Part shown: one piece after another, positions 21,416 through 31,888 of the stretch | Layout of the letters: each line of letters starts with the position of its first letter | How positions within the stretch are numbered: the first letter of the stretch is position 1 | Source of the DNA: Teratosphaeria epicoccoides | Lineage: Eukaryota > Ascomycota > Dothideomycetes > Mycosphaerellales > Teratosphaeriaceae | NCBI GenBank assembly: GCA_021401465.1 | Contig: JADDMT010000012.1 | Location: 248,001-312,000, forward strand | DNA: 64,000 bases | Reading direction: 5' to 3' | Notes under the pieces: model-generated | Told to the model about the DNA's origin: nothing | What the model saw: the letters and a program-made list of their open reading frames with translations, nothing else | Database searches by the model: none | Program-made: the position numbers and the translations under genes

Positions 21416-24400
21416 TCAGCGATACTTGGCGCATGCGTCGAGCTTAGCCTTTAACTTCGTGTCAACGACCTGCATCGCCTGCTCAACCGCAACCTGCAGC
21501 TCCTTCCTAAAGGTCCTCTTCGCACCGTCCTCTTCTTCAACGTCCGCAAAACGACGGTCGAAGTCGTCGATGATACTCTCGAACTGACGTCCCACCTTCT
21601 TGCTCAACACATCCGCCCACTCGTTGATGCGTTCCTCGGCAGCAGCGAGTGCCAACTCCTTGACGACCATGAATACGTTCTTCGGGCCAGTGAGCTTATC
21701 CATCATCACGCCCTGGTACTGCTTGAAGACGCCATCGCCCTTGCGAAGCCTACAGTTGTTGTAGGTGAGCTGCATAGTCTGCTTGAAGTACGAGTGGTCA
21801 GCGTTGGTGGATGTGGCGTCATAACAGACGTGATTGATCTGATCCTGTAGCTGACGGAAAGCCTCTGTGACTTTGTCGGCCACAGTCTCGCGAACTTTGG
21901 TGATGATCAAGTAGAAGTGGTCCAGGTTCTGCCCCATCAGCTCGGGGCTCTCTACGAGGTGAGGTCATTAGCGGTACGGTGACCCAGCGTTGCCAATCAA
22001 ACTTACCTCTCAGCTGGGTGTCCAGATCCACAAGCAAGCTATCGGCTTGGCCAAGGAAGTCGAGCTTGATGCGGTCGTTGTGAAGCTTGAAGTCCCGGAA
22101 AGCGGCGGTGAAGCCCTCTGCAGCGATCTCATTAATCATAGCAGTCCAGTCGACGAGCTCCTTCTTGCCCGGTGCCCTCCACACGCCATATCTACGTAAA
22201 AAGGCGGCATAGCGTGCTGCGAGAGCATCAGCAGCATGTCTAGACCGGTGCAGTTCGGATACACCTACAGTACTTGTACTTAACCCACGAGTCATGATGC
22301 CTCATTGCTTCAGCCTTCCAACCCGCCTCGTACTGCACTATTGAAGGTCAGCTTTTGTAGTAGTAGATTCGCAGTTAGGTCAGACTCACGGATTGCGGCG
22401 TCCAGAGCATCCTCACACGCACGCCTCAACTCGGTCTTCATGGTGCTCACAAGCTTCAATATTTCCTTGTGCGGCGCCTGGACCGTGACCTGCACATCTT
22501 CTTTCCTCTCGAGGAGACTTCTGCCGCACTGCATCTCGAGCGCCAAGAGCACCCTAGGCAGAATTTTGAAACCAAGAAGGTTGAGTGACGCCATCTTCTG
22601 CTTAGCGGGACGCTCGAAGAGATCTTGCCTAAGGCCGGGAATTCCTGTTGCTTCCAAAGAAAGCTGCGGTGGCTTGTTCTGGTCATAGCCTCTCATGTGC
22701 TCCTGATAGACTTGACTGGAAACGTAGTGGATGCGGAGCTCAGCATTGGAGCGCGTGATTTGCCGAAACTTCTGCTGCAATGCTGCTTCGTTGCGCTGAT
22801 TCCGCATCAAGATGTTGGCCTCCAGCAAAGCCGCATCCGCTTTCGCGCGTTCGATGGCCATAGACCTCCTCTTCCGGTTCAGCTGCGCAGCCATCTCGGC
22901 ATCTCCGTCGTCTTCAGCGTCGGCGATGTCCAGGTCAAGTTCCTTGATTTCACCGGCTAAGTTCTCTGCTGCGCCTCTCAGACCCTGAAGATAGGCTGCC
23001 TCCCGGTCTGAGACACATTCGCGCGTCCTGTTGTGGTTGAAGTCATCAATCTTGGTGCACACCAGTATGATGTTGCTCTGCTTGCCGGTCCGGACGCATT
23101 CGATCACGTTAGACCAGACAGAGTCCTGGGATTGGATGCGTGGGATGGGATGAGCGATGACGACAACGTCACAAGTCTTGAGATACTCTCTAGTGGCTTG
23201 CACCCGCAAATTGCTGATATCGGACGTGCCTGGTAGATCGGCCAAGGTCGTGCCCTCACTGAGTATACGGGCATTGACGTAAGTGACGATCTTCCTGACT
23301 ACTGGCCACATCGATGGCGTGGGTGGCGATGTCTTCACTGGGCCCTTGAACCTGGCGAGCATCTTGTTGAGCTCGGCCGTGGTGTTCGCGGTAAACTCGG
23401 GGGAGTCAGCGGCCTTGACTGCCTCGTTGATACTTTGTTTGAGCTTCCCAATCATCGAAAGATCGTCGCGACCAGTTGCTTGACGAAAGAAAGCTTCAGC
23501 GCTGGCCTTGTCTCTCATTTGATCGCGATCGCACAAAAGCGCTGTGAAGAACTCCATGGCCGTGGAGTAATCATCCTGCATGGTCTTTTCCTCGTCATGG
23601 TCGAATTCGTCTTTCTCACCCAGCAGGAAATCGTAGATGTGCTCAAAGTGCTTGACGACAGATGCACCGACACTCCTCTTACGATGGAAAAGTACCTCGG
23701 CTTTGAAAGTATCGATCTGATCAAGCTCTGACATGCGCAGCTCTTGAATTACGCTCGTGCCGCTGCTACCTTCGTCGCTCTCCGCAGCTACATTGTCTTT
23801 GCTGAGGAGGCTGTTGATGAGAGTAGATTTGCCGGCTGCGGTGTCTCCGAGAAAGCCCACAGCCTTCGACTTAGGATATTGTGATTCCAGGAAGCGCATC
23901 TTCTTGAGCTTCTTCATGATCGTCTTGATCTCGTCATCGGCGTATCCTTTCTCGTGCAGCTCGTCGGCTTTGTTGATAACGAGGCCGCAGATAAATCGCA
24001 CAAGTTCTTCGGCCTCCTTGAAGCAGGCTTGATCTACGGCGAGCTGCGATGAGCCTTTCTCGTCGTTGACATCGTACGGTGGTACGATATTCGGATGTGG
24101 GCGGTTCAAGCGAGACTTCTTGCGGGCGGGAGCTTCGACATGGACGACATCCTCCGGCTCCCGCTTGGCGGCTGGAGTCATTTTGCTGCTGATGACTCTG
24201 ACCTCTGCATCCCCATTGGCGGCTGGAGCTGTGCTGCCTGTCTCGACAGCGTCCGCTTGGCTGACAAGGAGGGCCGAGCCGTCCTCATCCGGTGGCAGCT
24301 CTTCAGAGTGCTGTGCCTGAACGTCAGAGTCGTGGGAGCCGTTGCTGAGCACAGCGTCGGCGTCGCGTTCATCAAGTTGACCGACTCCGGTTTTGGATTG

Positions 24401-24436
24401 ATCGATATTGACCTCGGCAGGCTTCCCAGCGTCCAT
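21416..24436 (-). CDS. Large dynamin-like GTPase, nuclear GTPase SLIP-GC-like
   Basis: Four exons are read: 24436-22390, 22337-22289, 22239-22007 and 21951-21416, giving about 954 aa with consistent phases. The donor of the second small exon (GTGGGT at 22288) is the least certain. A disordered, NLS-containing N-terminus (APARKKSRLNRPHP) leads to a G domain: P-loop GDTAAGKST at about residue 200, a switch/G3 motif LADLPGTSD, and a G4-like VCTKIDD. Long charged coiled-coil helices follow (EIKELDLDIADAEDD, ERAKADAALLEANIL) and a helical C-terminus. This layout matches the fungal relatives of vertebrate SLIP-GC (NUGGC), a dynamin-superfamily GTPase. The role in fungi is not established. Confidence 0.85.
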
Positions 24437-24808
24437 GTTGCTCAGCGATGATGCTGAGCAATGTAGTTGTTGGCGGTGTAGCTGCTGGCGATGTACGAGG
24501 TGGCAGAGAAGCTGTCGACGATGCTGTTGTGGACAATGATGTTGAAGTAGAAATCAGACCGTTCCATCTTGGTCTACTTAAAGATGAAATGGTCTATCAC
24601 ATGCCAATCTGCACAATCGTTCGCGCACTGGCCATCTTCTGCAACTGAAACCTCGTCGACTGAAGCTATCGCAGAAGTCCACTGATTTCAAGAGATATGG
24701 TGGCATCTGAGCGCTGCTGTTGATTGACCCGGTCTGCTCGTGAGCGTTTGGCAGCAGACCGAGGGTGTACAAGTCAGTTTGGCTTCACCTTCCTGTCACG
24801 CGGCGAGC

Positions 24809-25039
24809 TCAGTCTTTGACAAGTTCATCCTGATATGTGACTATCAAGCGCCGTGTCTTGATCGGAGAACGCTCTGCATCTTGCATCGTTCTTGGTGTGT
24901 GAGAACGATTCACATTCTGCCCAGAGATATTGCCGCCAGATATACCGCGACCGGGGTTCACATGTGGTCGAAGACGAGGATCCAATTCATGGAGGGCATC
25001 TTGGTAATAGTCTCCCAGAGCCCGTTTCGCTTCCGCCAC
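24809..25039 (-). CDS. Coding-like fragment, hypothetical
   Basis: An open frame of about 76 codons ending at 24809 with balanced, hydrophilic, protein-like composition (ALGDYYQDALHELDPRLRPH, GISGGNISGQNVNRSH, RRLIVTYQDELVKD). It has no in-frame ATG near its beginning and is preceded by a TGA, so it is probably the last exon of a spliced gene whose first exon was not found, or a relic. A possible upstream ATG exon lies within the next 100 bp. The family is not recognised. Confidence 0.3.
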   Translation of the reverse strand: MAEAKRALGDYYQDALHELDPRLRPHVNPGRGISGGNISGQNVNRSHTPRTMQDAERSPIKTRRLIVTYQDELVKD

Positions 25040-25530
25040 ACTGACATCTTTTCAACCCATCCAACGAGGTTGCAGGCAGGGCATCCGACTTTTGAAGCTA
25101 GGTATCTCTGTTCAACCTGGCCCAGGGGACGGTCCCGACGTCAGCATGCTACAATTTACTGTCTCCCAATCTGCCACTCAAGGGACTGGCGGTTGCTGCC
25201 TGAGGTCAGCTGTGCATGCGATACTCATGTGCCTGCGTTATCAATCGCAATCTCCGATCTGCTTCCTTCCTACCGGCGCTATCGCATCCTTCTGCGCATA
25301 AAATTGCCCAAATATGGCTTGGGCATGATATTCGGCGGCATGACTGCGTCCTCCCGTCCGCGGCAAAACGTCGTAACGGCTCGGGAGCCGGAGAAAGACA
25401 TCACTCGGCGCAAACCGGAAGGCGCGCGCTGGTGCTTTGGCAGTGACTGCGACAAACATCATGTACAAAAAGCCTTTTTTATGCCCGACAACACGCATTT
25501 CCATGACGAGACACTGACGAGTCCGAGGCA

Positions 25531-25565
25531 CAGCACAGCACAGCACAGCACAGCACAGCACAGCA
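25531..25565 (+). repeat. CAGCA pentanucleotide microsatellite, seven units
   Basis: Seven perfect tandem CAGCA units, ending 74 bp upstream of the start of the 189-aa plus-strand gene. The same pentamer, in the same orientation relative to its gene, sits upstream of the small secreted protein gene at 32526-32792. Confidence 0.95.
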
Positions 25566-25639
25566 CAATAACTATTCACATAGACTAGAGAAGCACAAGA
25601 CCAAAGAAGAAAGAGGTTTATTAAGCGACGTAGGCCAAG

Positions 25640-26209
25640 ATGCCCACACAGCGGCCGTACTTAAGCAATTTTCTGGCGGCTTTCAGAGCGCATTCGCAAA
25701 TAGTACCCAAAGCATCACCGTCAATACCCTCCCCGGCCACCGTAACATCCACAGCCAGCATATGGACGGGAGCACAACCGACAAAGCCTGCACCACAATC
25801 GCTCGAGCCTGCAGCGACTAGCCCTAGACCTATCAATCAGAAGAGCACGACTTACTGCGCCACCACCACAGCGCAAGACCGCCAGCTTCAGGCCTCGTTC
25901 TCTCCCCTCCAGCATACCGTAAGCCCACAGACACACCTCCCACGCTCACCTTCATCGTCGGGTCTGCCTGTCTACGGACCACCGAACAAGCCCGCACAAG
26001 ACTTCCCGACCGCGAGTTGGTCAAGCAGCAGTAGGAGAAGGGGCAGCGACTCCAGTGATGGCAGCGGCGGCTTCCGAGAAGTGCGCACGGGCGAGAGGTG
26101 GTTCGTGGGTGGGCGGACAGCGGGAGGTGAAGAGAGGTATTACCAGTTGAGGATGGTGAAGAGAGATAGGAGTGTAGGCGCTGTGAGTGCGGATCAACTG
26201 AGCTTATAA
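25640..26209 (+). CDS. Hypothetical protein with a compact conserved-looking C-terminus
   Basis: A single-exon ORF of 189 aa with an ATG at 25640. The N-terminus (LSNFLAAFRAHSQIVPKASP) could form a short amphipathic helix. The middle is Ser/Thr/Pro-rich and disordered. The C-terminal ~45 residues are compositionally different and look folded: GGFREVRTGERWFVGGRTAG followed by GEERYYQLRMVKRDRS and SADQLSL. No named domain was recognised. The terminal block suggests a small, lineage-restricted but constrained protein rather than random ORF. Confidence 0.6.
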   Translation: MPTQRPYLSNFLAAFRAHSQIVPKASPSIPSPATVTSTASIWTGAQPTKPAPQSLEPAATSPRPINQKSTTYCATTTAQDRQLQASFSPLQHTVSPQTHLPRSPSSSGLPVYGPPNKPAQDFPTASWSSSSRRRGSDSSDGSGGFREVRTGERWFVGGRTAGGEERYYQLRMVKRDRSVGAVSADQLSL

Positions 26210-26524
26210 CGAGGGTCCGTTTGTATGGGATTGCATGCGTGCGGCTATTCGTTATTGGCATGGTGTTCAGGTTTGAGGGATAGAGTTTACATACCGAGAC
26301 CATTTCTCACCGAGCGACAAGGGAAGGAAAACGCCAGCCGCAGACGGGCACGTTGAGCGGCTGTGAGCATATTTGTAAATGGTATATACATGCGTGCAAG
26401 CGGCATCTACAACAGCAAAGGCCGTCGCTTTGATCATATTAGGTGTAGAAAATGGAAGGTACGTGTAACGCTTCTCGTTCTTGGCGCAATCCTACTACGC
26501 CGGTCGCGAACACTGCAGGGCACC
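26210..26524. other. Intergenic, nothing recognised
   Basis: Convergent 3' region between the 189-aa plus-strand gene and the next minus-strand gene. Confidence 0.5.
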
Positions 26525-27185
26525 TCATGTGGCGCTGAACCAGGACTTCCGAAATATCCCACGCTTCTCTCGCCTTCCATGGAATAGCTCGACAAACCTT
26601 CGACGACCGTAATATACCGGCCCTGGCATCTCTCTTTCATGAGCGCGACTCACAGAACCCATCTCAATCTGCTCAGACCGAAGCTCCTGTCCATGACCAT
26701 ATTTGTGCCACATCTGCGTCTCGCGAGCAGGCTCACGCCGACTAATCACATGCAGTATCCGAAACCTGGGCGCTGGGGGCGGCCTCACAAAGACTCTCGC
26801 CACCTCTCTCCCGAGACTGCCCGGCCCATACTTCTCCTCACACGCCTCCGCCGAATCGGTAGACTCTCCGAATAGCGAGCAGGATGATTGAGAGGCGGAC
26901 AGTGTTCTCTGTTCGATGCCTGAGAGCCTGTATCTTTTGGTACTGTGGTCTTCTGCTTCCCACCACTCGGCGCGAATACTCCTTGTTTTGGGCCTGACGT
27001 ACGCAGCCAAGGATCGCTAAGATGATGGCGAAGATGATGCAGAGGAACGCCGCGACGCTGAGGATGCCTGTGAGGGCTGCGGTTGTATGGGCAATGGAGT
27101 CGCGCTTGGAGATGATGGAAAGGTGAGTGTTGATAGAGGAGGCGATGGCGTAGTATGGCGAGTGGTGGACGGTGTGGAGGTGCAT
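26525..27185 (-). CDS. Hypothetical single-pass membrane protein
   Basis: Proposed exons 27185-27003 and 26908-26525, joined over a 94-bp intron (GTACGT donor, GAACAG acceptor, phase 0), give about 188 aa. The first exon, starting MHLHTVHHSPYY, carries one clear transmembrane helix (ALTGILSVAAFLCIIFAII). The second exon is hydrophilic and charged (SCSLFGESTDSAEACEEKYG, RRFVELFHGRREKRG), a likely cytosolic tail. The frame change between the helix and tail requires the intron, and a 37-bp alternative with the same phase exists. No family was recognised. Confidence is moderate because neither exon has recognisable homology. Confidence 0.45.
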
Positions 27186-27850
27186 TGTCGGCCCTATGCG
27201 ACTTGTTGTTATGGTGCGAGTGCGGTTGGCACTCTCTTGGCTCTTGTAAGAGCCGTGAGTATGGTTCTTGTGGTTGTTTCTCTGGCTCGGTGTGTGCAAG
27301 TGTGTAGATCTGGACCAGGCACAAGAGAAGGAGGCGGTGGAAAGGTGGTTTCCATCTTGATGTGAATGATCGGTACGGCGAGTATTTCTTCTCAATGTGT
27401 TGACTGGTTTCGACTTCACATATTCGTGCGCCGTCACGAAATGTTGTCTCGAAACCCGTCTTGACGAAACTCGAAATGACTGGAAGAGCCACCTGTGCAA
27501 TCCCCATGAACAGTAACTACGCAACAAGCGCTGGATGCGCAAGATGGCGCTCTCGAGGTGGCGAGGGATGGGGGAACCAGGTACGTTGAGGAGAGCGACC
27601 CTATCTGCTTCAGAGGTCTCTGTCCACACTCGTGGTTCTGACCAAGAAGCAAAGGCGTCACGAAGAGAAATTTGCCGTATCCATGCGTGACGGCCAGCAA
27701 TGATCGTGGCTCACGATGCTCCCGCCACTGCAATTCGCAGGTCACTGACGGGAGAAGAATGAGGTGATTGCATGCACACTACTGAGCGAGTTGCTATCTC
27801 GGCTGAGTGCAGGCGCAGCGATCGCATCCCAAGGCCGGTGTCCTGCATGT
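27186..27850. other. Intergenic, nothing recognised
   Basis: Upstream region of the membrane protein gene. Long minus-strand frames here are rich in His, Asn and Thr and look non-coding. Confidence 0.4.
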
Positions 27851-28919
27851 TCAGTAATGTATGAGCTGCTTTTTTTTTCTTGATTTCTTTACGACTGCCT
27901 CTTCCTCCACCTCCTCCTCCTGCTCCATCTCACGCGACACATGTCTGCGCTTCGCAGTCACCGACGCGATTTGTGCAGATGATGACTTCGGCAGGTAAAG
28001 CCCGATGACCCACGGTAACTGTACAAAATCTTCCTCGTTGCTTTGGATGGCAGCATCGACAAATAATGTCTCATCTACCGCCCCCGCGGCAAGGCAGTAC
28101 CCCAGTCCTCGATGTTATGGCCTTGGCCACTTTCTCATCCTTCCACTCCGGCGTGTCCAAGTTCCTGGGCCGAAGACCTGCCGGCATCTCAATGACTGTC
28201 GACTTGTCGTTATCAATGGTCGTGAAGTGTGTTGAATCGGCACGTGCTCCTCTCGCCAGTGGATCTTTTTGGCACCCAGCTCTCATGGTTATGTCCATAA
28301 CAATGCAGCTTTGATCTGGCACGGTACACGGACGTCCGAGAACAAATTGGACACCCAGCGCGCTGCTTTGCATCCGTGTAGTCTGGAGTGCCCTTTGCCA
28401 TTGCCAGCAACATCGATGTCGTCGTCACACACGGTCCACCATATTCATGGTCGTCCTTGGGGTCGTATTGAAATCCCCAATCGCTCTTAGACGGCGTGTA
28501 AGAACTGGCGTAGACTGTCAATACAGCGTCATTCTGCAGCTCAAAGTAATGACCACCTTCGTCCGAAAACACAATGCCTTGGCTTTTCACATCGTCTTGG
28601 TCAAATAGCGTCCTTGCCACGCGGAACCCACCAAATTCTCGCTTCGTGAGCTCGTCTTCCAAAGGAGAAGAATGCTCATCCAGCTTCCTCGGGAGCATGG
28701 GAGTATCGAGAATGAAATCGTGGGTGCCGCCAACCACCAGTATGAGAGGAGCATTAATCGCGCTTGGAAGGTCGATAGATGCCTCGAAGAATTCAAGCTT
28801 CGATTCTTCTGTGAGGTCGCCGCAGTGAATCGCGACATCGTAGCGTTCATTGGTAGGCAGCTCGAGTTGTCGCCCTGCGTATCAGACAACACGAAGAAGC
28901 GTATTGCGACAGCACACAT
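27851..28919 (-). pseudogene. Calcineurin-like metallophosphoesterase pseudogene
   Basis: Read on the minus strand, fragments of one phosphoesterase appear in order but in changing frames: RFFVLSDTQGD (about 28890), RYDVAIHCGDLTEESKLEFF, LILVVGGTHDFILDTPM, DWGFQYDPKDDHEY, GTPDYTDAKQRAGCP, KLHCYGHNHESW, GLRPRNLDTPEW and ETLFVDAAIQSN before a stop at 27851. At least five small frameshifts separate them, and a 44-bp block is inverted (28397-28440). Two metal-ligand motifs are also eroded: the family SDTH reads SDTQ and GNHD reads GTHD. Intact relatives are soluble metal-dependent phosphoesterases common in filamentous fungi. This copy cannot produce the enzyme. The lysine-rich C-terminal tail is still readable. 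Confidence 0.85.
28397..28440. other. 44-bp micro-inversion inside the phosphoesterase pseudogene
   Basis: The plus strand of this block, opposite to the gene, reads AIASNIDVVVTHGPP, which is the metal-binding VTHGPP motif expected exactly here in the minus-strand gene. The flanks in the gene orientation read DDHEY before and KGTPDYTD after, so the inverted piece fits with no gained or lost bases. Confidence 0.8.
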
Positions 28920-29239
28920 ATCCACCAATGGTGCAGCGTGCCAAAAGAGGTGTGTCCGAAAGATTATGAGCGATTCTTGCAATTAGTGCTCCAAGGGGAA
29001 GAACGTCGATGTGTATTATTGCCACTGCAAATGCTCACGAGATTCTGTTTGACTGCTGCTGCTGCCAGAATGTGAAGAAGAGGAAGAAGAAGCAATTGGG
29101 GGGCCTAAGAAGTAGGCTAGTGCGAAACGACGATCACCGAGTATTCCGGTTTTGCGTAGCTGTTTTCGAGAAGCTGAGAATTGGACAGAGGGCGTCTTGC
29201 GCATGCGCGGCGTTGTGATCTAATGGCGCCATCAACTGA
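28920..29239. other. Intergenic, nothing recognised
   Basis: A GAAGAA-rich patch near 29070-29095 is the only compositional feature. Confidence 0.5.
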
Positions 29240-30785
29240 TCATAACGACGTCCTGCGAGAGTCGAGCCTGCTCCGGAATTGTAGAGTATAGCGGACATCC
29301 CAATAAACGATGCGTAGGTCGAAAACCTCGACTGCTCGCTGATCGAGAATCGCTAATTTGCCATGCATCGCCTTCTTCCATTCAGTCAGCTTCGATCGAG
29401 TGGCAATCGGCGATGAATGGTAAGCCTCGTGATACCCAAGGCAATATAGGCCCAACTCGAACGCCGCGCAACGTGTACGCCTGAACTCCAGGCATGCTGG
29501 CTGCTCGACGGAGTCTAGGTCACCTGAAATGACAAGGTACGTAGCGTGTTGTCGAGCAATAATTGGAGGCTGTGAGGCGCTAAGTCCTTCCAAACGTATA
29601 TCTGACAGATACATGGACTTGCCGGCGTTCGCCGCGTTTACAGCCCAGTCGACTGTAGGGAGCTTGTCGAGGGTCTCGAAGGTTGGCGCCAGTTCATCTC
29701 TGATGACCTGAAGATCCGTCGGCAGGCCGATGGTTGGCGCCACGTGTTTAAGGTGGGCTTCACACCAGCGTCGCGAGAAATACATTAGGTCTAGACAACA
29801 ATATCGTGGCCACTGCGATGTCCAGACAAATTGCGCATAGGGATTCTCACATTTTCAATCAAATGAGTAGCGTTTCCATTCGCCTGACCCGACTGGTCTT
29901 CGCAGAATAGAACCACTCCAATTCGCCCCTAATGGGAATGCAGGACCGTTCGTCGGTAGCCTGTCTCTGAACGTTCACGAAACGGTCGATACCACTGCTG
30001 CTATTGCAGAATACCATGTCACTAGGGATCATGTGACGTTCGCTCTGCGCTTTGTCGTCGCGCCACTGCCCAAATACATGCCTGCTTCCGTCCACCTTCC
30101 GAAACAGAAGACCAATGCATTGCAAGTGCCCATTTCTGTTGATTTCACAAGTCTGAAAATCATGGTAGCTCTCGACGGTTACGCGCGCAAAACTAAGATG
30201 GCCCCAGCACGGCTCGGGTTTGGGCGTGGTTGGGGGCTTCGGGTCCCACCACGCGACCGGGGTTTTGGGCATTGGCTGTCGTGCTTGTATGCTTTCGCAG
30301 CGCGCGCTGATCCACAATCGATCATCGTTGGGTTGTGGATCAGCCACACAGAGATGGGTTGTCCGACTCCTGTTGATATCATGTAGACAATGATGACTGT
30401 AGAATTCCCGCTTTGCCTGGGGAACGTATGGTCCAAGTACAGTCTTTTCGCGGACCACATTGTCTTGGTCGCTGAGGATGACGGCCACATTTCGGTTTTC
30501 CATCAAATCCTGTACATAGCGTACAGCGAAAGCATGGATGCGGCGATCATTATTCACTGGACAGTATTCCCAGACTAGCTCAGACCCTAGCTCCTCTACG
30601 CGACGATAGAATTCCGTATCGTATCCCTTCTGCTGCTCGCGATAGACGTGTACAGCGATAGTGTTCGGTCCTGATCGCACAGCCGAAACTCCCGTAACGT
30701 GTGTGTCGATGTCCAATGTTCGCATCCTCACAAAGGCCGAGTCCTCTTGCATTGGACGCACAAACCAATTAGCCGTATCTGGAAC
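29240..30785 (-). CDS. Hypothetical protein, C-terminal two exons of a probable larger gene
   Basis: Two coding blocks join plausibly: 30785-29889 and 29845-29240, over a 43-bp intron (GTCAGG donor, TGTGAG acceptor, phase 0), giving about 500 residues. The first block has strand-rich sequence (TLDIDTHVTGVSAVRSGP, NTIAVHVYREQQKGYD, WEYCPVNNDRRIHAFAVRYV), then a region with WWDPKPPTTPKPEPCWGHLS. The second includes NPYAQFVWTSQWPRYCC and DWAVNAANAGKSMYLSDIRL. Composition is protein-like throughout. A CAG acceptor at 30786 marks the start of the first block, so an upstream exon is needed, probably the block at 30936-31436 on the same strand, although the connecting intron phase could not be resolved. 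No domain was recognised. Confidence 0.5.
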
Positions 30786-30935
30786 CTGATAGCAAGCAGA
30801 GTCCTACACGAGTTTGGATCGCTCCGGATTGACCTACTGAATCGCGGCGCCTTTAAAGCTGAGGCTGAGGCTACTACTGCTGAGCTCAACCCGGCGATAC
30901 CAGTGTCGAGCTAATCTCCTAAGCATTCCGGTGTC

Positions 30936-31436
30936 CTAAGTCGGCATGATGTCGATGTAATTCATCGTGTCGTATAGCTGCAGTAAATGTGTGCTGTTGA
31001 TATGTCGTGGGATTTCGGTAAGGTACAAGCAAGGCGTCGGCGCTCGAGTAGGCAGAACAGAGGTGGGACCCAGCATTCTGGCAACGCTCATGAGCGTAAG
31101 GATAGTGGTCGCGTAGCTTGGGTATGCGAGTCTCCAGATCTGCTCCTTGATCTCTATTAGCAAGCGATGTAGACCTTGCACAGGACCATCGCACTCTGTA
31201 GCTACTTCTGCAATAATCCACCATGCCCGGTCCTTTGTCATGGACTGTGTCGGCGTGTAGAGAAAGTCCAGCGTGTCATACAACACTGACACCTTTCGAG
31301 CGGTGAGATGATCCGGCGAGCGCAGCAGCGCCCGTACCAAATTCCAGCAGCCCTCATGCCACCTGCGATCTTTTGGCAAAGCTCGCATAGATTGACCAGG
31401 CTGAAGACACAGGCAGCAGGGGCTTTTCGATGACAT
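30936..31436 (-). CDS. Hypothetical protein with an N-terminal CxxC...HxxxC motif, probable first exon of the gene downstream
   Basis: Starts with ATG at 31436 and reads up to 166 codons. The N-terminus has CCLCLQPGQS followed ~20 residues later by RRWHEGCW, a spacing compatible with a small C2HC zinc site. The middle is helical (VSVLYDTLDFLYTPTQSM, AWWIIAEVATECDG, GLHRLLIEIKEQIWRLAY). The last residues before the stop at 30936 look less constrained, so the true exon end is probably earlier and spliced to the block that begins near 30785. The gene belongs to no family that could be named. Confidence 0.45.
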   Translation of the reverse strand: MSSKSPCCLCLQPGQSMRALPKDRRWHEGCWNLVRALLRSPDHLTARKVSVLYDTLDFLYTPTQSMTKDRAWWIIAEVATECDGPVQGLHRLLIEIKEQIWRLAYPSYATTILTLMSVARMLGPTSVLPTRAPTPCLYLTEIPRHINSTHLLQLYDTMNYIDIMPT

Positions 31437-31888
31437 ATTGTCGGGCGACTCACGGTGTTCAGTGATTGACGTTGATCGTGCAAGAGATACCGGTGTTGTA
31501 GAAGAAAAAGGTACAAGTGCTACGGGAACACCAATGACTACCTTACCTTATGCAGGTGTTGCCGATAAATCGAGGCGCTTTGGAATGTGCACCCATAGAC
31601 ATGCAGCTAGTGTCCCCGCAAGCAAGGTGTGTAACTTGACAAAGCTCTCAAAGAACATTCGCCTGCAGTACAGAAAGCTAGTAAGCATGAGTACTGCAAA
31701 GGTGCCGAACATCTAGAATCTGGTGAGCCGCCGATACAGAAGTGTATTGCTACATGCATTGCAGGCCTTCTTGAACTTACTACTAGCCCCACAACATCTG
31801 TTTGCCAGCTACTCTGTCGTAGACAAGTACAGGTCAACAGCCTCAGAGTCAGTACCTGCTTCTTCCCTTGGCAGACCGGTTTGCCATC
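31437..31888. other. Intergenic, nothing recognised
   Basis: Divergent upstream region between the hypothetical minus-strand gene and the MADS-like plus-strand gene. Confidence 0.5.

Larger units (their letters stand above)
24437..25639. other. Gene-poor 1.2 kb with one coding-like minus-strand segment
   Basis: Apart from the small minus-strand segment at 24809-25039 and the microsatellite at 25531-25565, nothing is recognised. A 282-codon plus frame here begins with GTG and translates through the microsatellite, so it is considered spurious. Confidence 0.4.

Noticed and set aside
24740..25588. 282-codon plus-strand open frame
   Set aside because: It begins with GTG, has no domain, translates through the CAGCA microsatellite and lies opposite a better coding-like segment.
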